Assembly (NCBI GenBank): GCA_023422975.1
Contig: JAFAGF010000126.1
Coordinates: forward strand, 1-10,946
Reading direction: 5' to 3'
DNA length: 10,946 nucleotides
Source: Pseudomonadota bacterium
GTDB taxonomy: Bacteria; Pseudomonadota; Gammaproteobacteria; Burkholderiales; Burkholderiaceae_C
Part shown: positions 8,163-10,946 of the stretch, in pieces
How the letters are laid out: each line of letters opens with the position of its first letter
Position numbering within the stretch: position 1 is the stretch's first letter
Translations under genes and position numbers: made by a program
Notes under the pieces: model-generated
The model's database searches: none
What the model saw: only the letters and a program-made list of their open reading frames with translations
What the model was told of the DNA's origin: nothing

Positions 8163-8168
8163 TATTAT
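8163..8168 (+). promoter_or_regulatory. Candidate -10 element for nnrS
   Basis: TATTAT differs at one position from TATAAT and lies at the right distance downstream of the FNR box. No good -35 is needed or seen, as expected for an activator-dependent class II promoter. The predicted leader of about 45-50 nt carries no strong Shine-Dalgarno. Confidence 0.5.
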
Positions 8169-8222
8169 TTTCTTGAAACATCTATTCTTTATGAAAGTTT
8201 TGTATTTCTTGAAAAAACTGCA

Positions 8223-9458
8223 ATGACATCTCTCCTCAAAATTCAAGAGCCTTCAGCGCAACCACCCAAGCACCGCGCATCCTTGAAGGCATTCTTGGAG
8301 TTAGGTTTTCGCCCGCTCTATATCTGCGGAGCCTGTTGGGCCATCGCGGCCGTGCTGCTCTGGGTGTTTACCCCGCAGTTACTCAACGGTGTCATGGCAG
8401 GCGTCTTCTGGCACGCGCATGAAATGTTTTGGGGATTTATTGCAGCGATTACCGTGGGTTTTCTGTTGACTGCCACCAACAACTGGACCGGCATGAATCC
8501 ATTGTCAGGCGCGGCCTTGGCAACCCTTGTCCTGCTCTGGGTGATCGCACGTCTGGGTTTTTTATTGCCCGGCTTCAATGCCTTCTTCATTGCAAGCATG
8601 GCCGACCTGCTGTTTATAGGGGTCGCAGCACTGGCCATAGGACGCTGCTTGCTCGCCCGCCAAAGCCGGCACAACTACCCTCTGGTAGGACTGCTACTTG
8701 GCATGGCCGCCGCCAATGCCAGCTATCTGTACGCTTGCTGGCAACAGCTCGACTACGCCACGGTCATGCATCATTTTTTCACAGGCATGCTGTGCATGAC
8801 GGTGATCGCCTTGCTCATCGCCCGGCGAGTGATTCCATTTTTCGCCAGCCGTGCACTTTCTCATCTGACACTCGATCGACACACACGCAGTGGCCAAGTG
8901 CAAGCTACCCTGGCTGCACTGGGCATCCTTTTCTGGGTCTTTGATCTGAACCCGTGGGCAGCCCTGTTTTTATTCGCCGCTGGGCTGCTTACGCTGTGGC
9001 ATGTCATCGCCTGGAAACCTGGGTCCGTGCTAGGCACTCCTTTGCTCTGGATCCTCTACTTGGGCTATCTCGGACTGGGCTTAGGGCTGTGGGCCGCCGC
9101 TTTCTATGCAATGGACTGGACGGTGCGCCTGTCTTGGCCCGTTCACATGCTGGGCATGGCCGGATTCGGCGCTCTTATCATTGGCATGATCACGCGCACA
9201 GCGCTGGGCCACACAGGTCGGCCACTGGTGGCTGATTCCAGCATGGTATGGAGCTATGGTTTGGTCTTTGCCGCGATTGCGCTGCGCCTCACTGCGCTAA
9301 GCGCCAGCGCACATCCTTTGCCATGGCTGCATGCCAGCGCCACATGCTGGGTTTTGGCGTTTGCTGTGTACTTATGGCGCTTTGCTCCTTGGCTGGTGCG
9401 CCCACGTGCCGATCAACGCTCCGGCAAGCCCATAACGCTCCAGCGACCTCCTCCGTAA
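8223..9458 (+). CDS. nnrS: NnrS family heme- and copper-containing membrane protein
   Basis: NnrS proteins are multi-span inner-membrane proteins found with denitrification and NO-response genes; in studied bacteria they bind heme and copper and protect against NO-related stress, but the reaction is not firmly known. The 411-residue product is normal in length and about twelve-span in character. Family motifs are LGFRPLYI (27-34), FWHAHEMFWGF (62-72), FLLTATNNWTG (80-90), MHHFFTGML (182-190), RRVIPFF (201-207) and GMITRTALGHTGRPL (321-335). The histidines in these motifs are the likely metal ligands. The start at 8223 fits the family N-terminus although no good ribosome-binding site precedes it. 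It is divergent from nap, follows an FNR box and is 6 nt upstream of an NsrR-type gene, so the two probably form a bicistronic NO-response unit. Confidence 0.95.
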   Translation: MTSLLKIQEPSAQPPKHRASLKAFLELGFRPLYICGACWAIAAVLLWVFTPQLLNGVMAGVFWHAHEMFWGFIAAITVGFLLTATNNWTGMNPLSGAALATLVLLWVIARLGFLLPGFNAFFIASMADLLFIGVAALAIGRCLLARQSRHNYPLVGLLLGMAAANASYLYACWQQLDYATVMHHFFTGMLCMTVIALLIARRVIPFFASRALSHLTLDRHTRSGQVQATLAALGILFWVFDLNPWAALFLFAAGLLTLWHVIAWKPGSVLGTPLLWILYLGYLGLGLGLWAAAFYAMDWTVRLSWPVHMLGMAGFGALIIGMITRTALGHTGRPLVADSSMVWSYGLVFAAIALRLTALSASAHPLPWLHASATCWVLAFAVYLWRFAPWLVRPRADQRSGKPITLQRPPP

Positions 9459-9464
9459 CAGAAG

Positions 9465-9944
9465 ATGCGCCTTACCACCCTGACCGACTACGCACTGCGC
9501 GTCCTCATCTACAGCGGCCACCACAGCGATCGCCTGTGCACCATCAGCGAAATTGCCACCGCTTTTGACATCTCTCAAGCACATTTGATGAAAGTGTCTC
9601 AACTGCTGGCACAGCAAGGATGGATTACTACCGTTCGTGGCAAGAACGGGGGATTACACCTCAGCAAAGCCCCTGACCAAATTCCTCTGGGCGCCGTAGT
9701 ACGTAGCATCGAGCCCGACTTCAACCTCGTCGAATGTCTAGGGCCCAATAACCAATGCCGCCTGACAGGCGGGTGTGCACTAACCTGCATCCTGAATGGG
9801 GCACTCAAAGCGTTTTGGCAGCATCTGGATTGCTACACCCTGGCGGACGCTATCGGCCAGGCCCCCGCCGCATCACCAGCACATGCGCCCCTGATGCTGG
9901 GTCAAATCAGTTTCCATGAAGACTTGAAGCTGCCAAAGATGTAG
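9465..9944 (+). CDS. nsrR: NO-sensing Rrf2 family transcriptional repressor, NsrR type
   Basis: This 159-residue Rrf2-family winged-helix regulator opens with MRLTTLTDYALRVLIY, has a recognition helix region ISQAHLMKVSQLLAQ (36-50) and the wing VRGKNGGLHLSK (57-68). Cys91, Cys98 and Cys104 (spacing C-x6-C-x5-C) match the iron-sulfur ligands of NsrR, and Asp8 matches the carboxylate fourth ligand. An additional Cys108 follows. The NLVECLGP and YTLADAI segments are also NsrR-like. NsrR is released from DNA when NO attacks its [4Fe-4S] cluster, derepressing NO-detoxifying genes. IscR is less likely because the cluster spacing and the FNLVEC context differ. It lies 6 nt after nnrS, so it is co-transcribed with it and may control its own expression. 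About 20 residues beyond the usual core end the protein. Confidence 0.9.
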   Translation: MRLTTLTDYALRVLIYSGHHSDRLCTISEIATAFDISQAHLMKVSQLLAQQGWITTVRGKNGGLHLSKAPDQIPLGAVVRSIEPDFNLVECLGPNNQCRLTGGCALTCILNGALKAFWQHLDCYTLADAIGQAPAASPAHAPLMLGQISFHEDLKLPKM

Positions 9945-10176
9945 TCAGAGAAATTAATGCGCCGTTTTGAGCAACGATGGCCGTGATGACGCCTGCAGCA
10001 CCCATCTCCGCCTACCTCGCGCCATGCACAGGCCAGGCAATCCTCAGGCACTGCAATAAACCGCAATCGCTAGCACTCACTTCCAATAAGATAGCTGCAA
10101 GCGTAGTATTTTTAAGCGATTTCATTACATACATACCAAAAAACATTGGTGTGCAAGCGCTAACAGCTATCAATTT
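9945..10176. other. Gap between convergent nsrR and ion channel genes
   Basis: This 232-bp stretch lies between two converging genes. The right half is AT-rich and carries an imperfect inverted repeat (listed separately). A 67-codon plus-strand frame (9977-10180) covers it but has no ribosome-binding site or recognisable content, so I do not call a gene. Confidence 0.6.
10090..10171. repeat. Imperfect inverted repeat, possible bidirectional terminator or REP-like element
   Basis: The left arm GATAGCTGCAAGCG (10090-10103) and right arm CGCTAACAGCTATC (10158-10171) are complementary at 12 of 14 positions, separated by 54 bp of AT-rich sequence. The right arm ends 6 bp from the ion channel stop codon, between convergent genes, where a shared transcription end is expected. 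The GATAGCTG...AGCGC core resembles an intergenic repeat I recall as frequent in Comamonadaceae genomes; that is memory, not a search result. Confidence 0.55.
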
Positions 10177-10946
10177 CTAACCCTGCAAAGCAGGATGGTC
10201 TGCGGCCTGCGCAGCATTTTCCGACGCTTTCACCCCCTCTGCTGACTTGGAAGCTAGCGTTTGCTTTTGCGCTTGCACGGGATCAGAGGCCGGGTCTGAT
10301 GCCGGTGATGCAGCAGGTTTGGCGGCGCGCTCCAGCCGCGTGCCGCAGCGGCGGCAATAGCGCGAATCATCTTCATGGCGCTCCAGCCCGCAGGCTTCGC
10401 ACTCCACCCCTTTGAGGCGCGCCTTGGTGCCCACATTGCGTGACAGCTCGGCCCCCACAATGCCTGTCGGCACCGCCAACACACCCCAACCCAGCAGCAT
10501 CATGATGGACGCAAAAATACGCCCCAGCGGTGTGGAAGGCGTCACGTCCCCATAGCCCACCGTGGTCACGGTGGAGATGGCCCAGTAAATGCCCATGGGC
10601 ACACTGGTAAAGCCGTTGCGCGGCCCTTCGATCACAAAAATCAAAGCGCCCATCACAAACACAATCAACGCCACCACACTCAAAAACACAAAAATCTTGC
10701 GCGCACTGGCTTTGAGCGCCTGCCCCAGCATCAGGTACTCATTCAAAAAGTTGCGAAAAATAGGAAAGATGTGGAAGGTGCGCACCAGGCGCAGCGCCCG
10801 CACCGCGGCCAGAAAATGTGCCTGCGGATAAAAAATACCCAAGTACGTGGGCACGATGGACAGCAAATCCACCAGCCCGTAAAAGCTCAGCGCGTAGCGC
10901 AGCGGGTGGCGCACCGAGATCAGGCGCAGCACGTACTCCACGGTAA
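10177..10946 (-). CDS. Voltage-gated potassium channel-like ion transporter with C-terminal zinc ribbon (5' end beyond right edge)
   Basis: This is an inner-membrane cation channel of the six-span voltage-gated type. Numbering visible residues from the Val codon at 10941: end of S2 (VEYVLRL, 1-7), S3 (FYGLVDLLSIVPTYL, 20-34), an S4 voltage sensor with Arg48, Arg51 and Arg54 at three-residue spacing, S5 (about 83-104), the pore and selectivity filter TVTTVGYGD (124-132), and S6 (about 142-163). The GYGD filter indicates K+ selectivity. A short cytoplasmic tail then carries CEAC (181-184) and CRRC (196-199), a zinc-ribbon-like pair, followed by about 50 Ala/Ser/Pro/Lys-rich residues of low complexity. 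The frame is open to the window edge and the first Val is internal to S2, so the start and S1 lie outside. The gene ends convergently to nsrR and shows no link to nitrate respiration. Confidence 0.9.
   Translation of the reverse strand, partial: TVEYVLRLISVRHPLRYALSFYGLVDLLSIVPTYLGIFYPQAHFLAAVRALRLVRTFHIFPIFRNFLNEYLMLGQALKASARKIFVFLSVVALIVFVMGALIFVIEGPRNGFTSVPMGIYWAISTVTTVGYGDVTPSTPLGRIFASIMMLLGWGVLAVPTGIVGAELSRNVGTKARLKGVECEACGLERHEDDSRYCRRCGTRLERAAKPAASPASDPASDPVQAQKQTLASKSAEGVKASENAAQAADHPALQG

Larger units (their letters stand above)
7865..8222. promoter_or_regulatory. Divergent nap / nnrS control region, AT-rich
   Basis: This 358-bp gene-free stretch lies between the divergent napE and nnrS starts. 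From about 7960 to 8222 it is visibly rich in A and T, in contrast to the GC-rich genes around it. It contains two perfect FNR-type boxes, each placed for one direction, plus candidate -10 elements and short repeats, listed separately. I see no reading frame with support and no convincing terminator hairpin within it. Confidence 0.85.

Noticed and set aside
9977..10180. 67-codon plus-strand frame between nsrR and the channel gene
   Set aside because: No ribosome-binding site or known domain, and its 3' half is the inverted repeat. Non-coding sequence is the simpler reading.
1..10946. Search for CRISPR arrays, transposases, tRNAs, integration sites or a new defence-type system
   Set aside because: No regularly spaced repeats, transposase-like frames, cloverleaf-type sequences or unfamiliar multi-gene module were seen; the window is explained by nap, ccm, nnrS-nsrR and a channel gene.

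Overview
The window is typical accessory-respiration DNA from a high-GC betaproteobacterium, most likely a member of the Comamonadaceae (Acidovorax/Comamonas-like). That placement is an inference from protein flavour, gene order and an intergenic inverted repeat of a type I associate with this family; no database was searched. Nearly every base belongs to a recognisable gene, and the two main gene groups are transcribed away from a shared AT-rich control region.

Minus strand, about 7864 down to 1: a tightly packed chain napE-napD-napA-napB-napC-ccmA-ccmB-ccmC-ccmD-ccmE-ccmF, with ccmF running off the left edge. It encodes the periplasmic nitrate reductase (molybdopterin catalytic subunit NapA, diheme electron carrier NapB, tetraheme quinol dehydrogenase NapC, chaperone NapD, small membrane protein NapE). 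It then encodes the System I cytochrome c maturation machinery, which attaches heme to the CXXCH motifs of NapB and NapC. Most neighbouring genes overlap by 1-8 nt or are separated by a few nt, so the whole set looks like one translationally coupled operon. No napF, napG or napH is present, so electrons probably run quinol to NapC to NapB to NapA.

Control region, 7865-8222: 358 bp without a gene, much richer in A+T than its surroundings. It holds two perfect TTGAT-N4-ATCAA boxes (FNR/CRP-superfamily type), one in front of nap and one in front of nnrS. Each sits at about the position expected for activation of its own promoter, which implies coordinated anaerobic induction in both directions.

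Plus strand, 8223-9944: nnrS (multi-span heme-copper membrane protein linked to nitric oxide metabolism) followed after 6 nt by an Rrf2-family regulator with the three cysteines and the Asp8 expected of the NO sensor NsrR. Nitrate reduction to nitrite leads to NO, so this pair is a natural NO-response partner for the nap operon.

Right end: a 232-bp gap with an imperfect long inverted repeat. It is followed on the minus strand by an ion channel of the voltage-gated potassium type (TVGYGD filter) with a C-terminal zinc-ribbon-like CxxC...CxxC segment, cut by the right edge. It has no evident link to nitrate respiration.

I find no mobile element, tRNA, rRNA, CRISPR array or clearly undescribed system. 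The most useful observations are regulatory: the paired FNR boxes, possible NO-repressor operators, and the inverted repeat.
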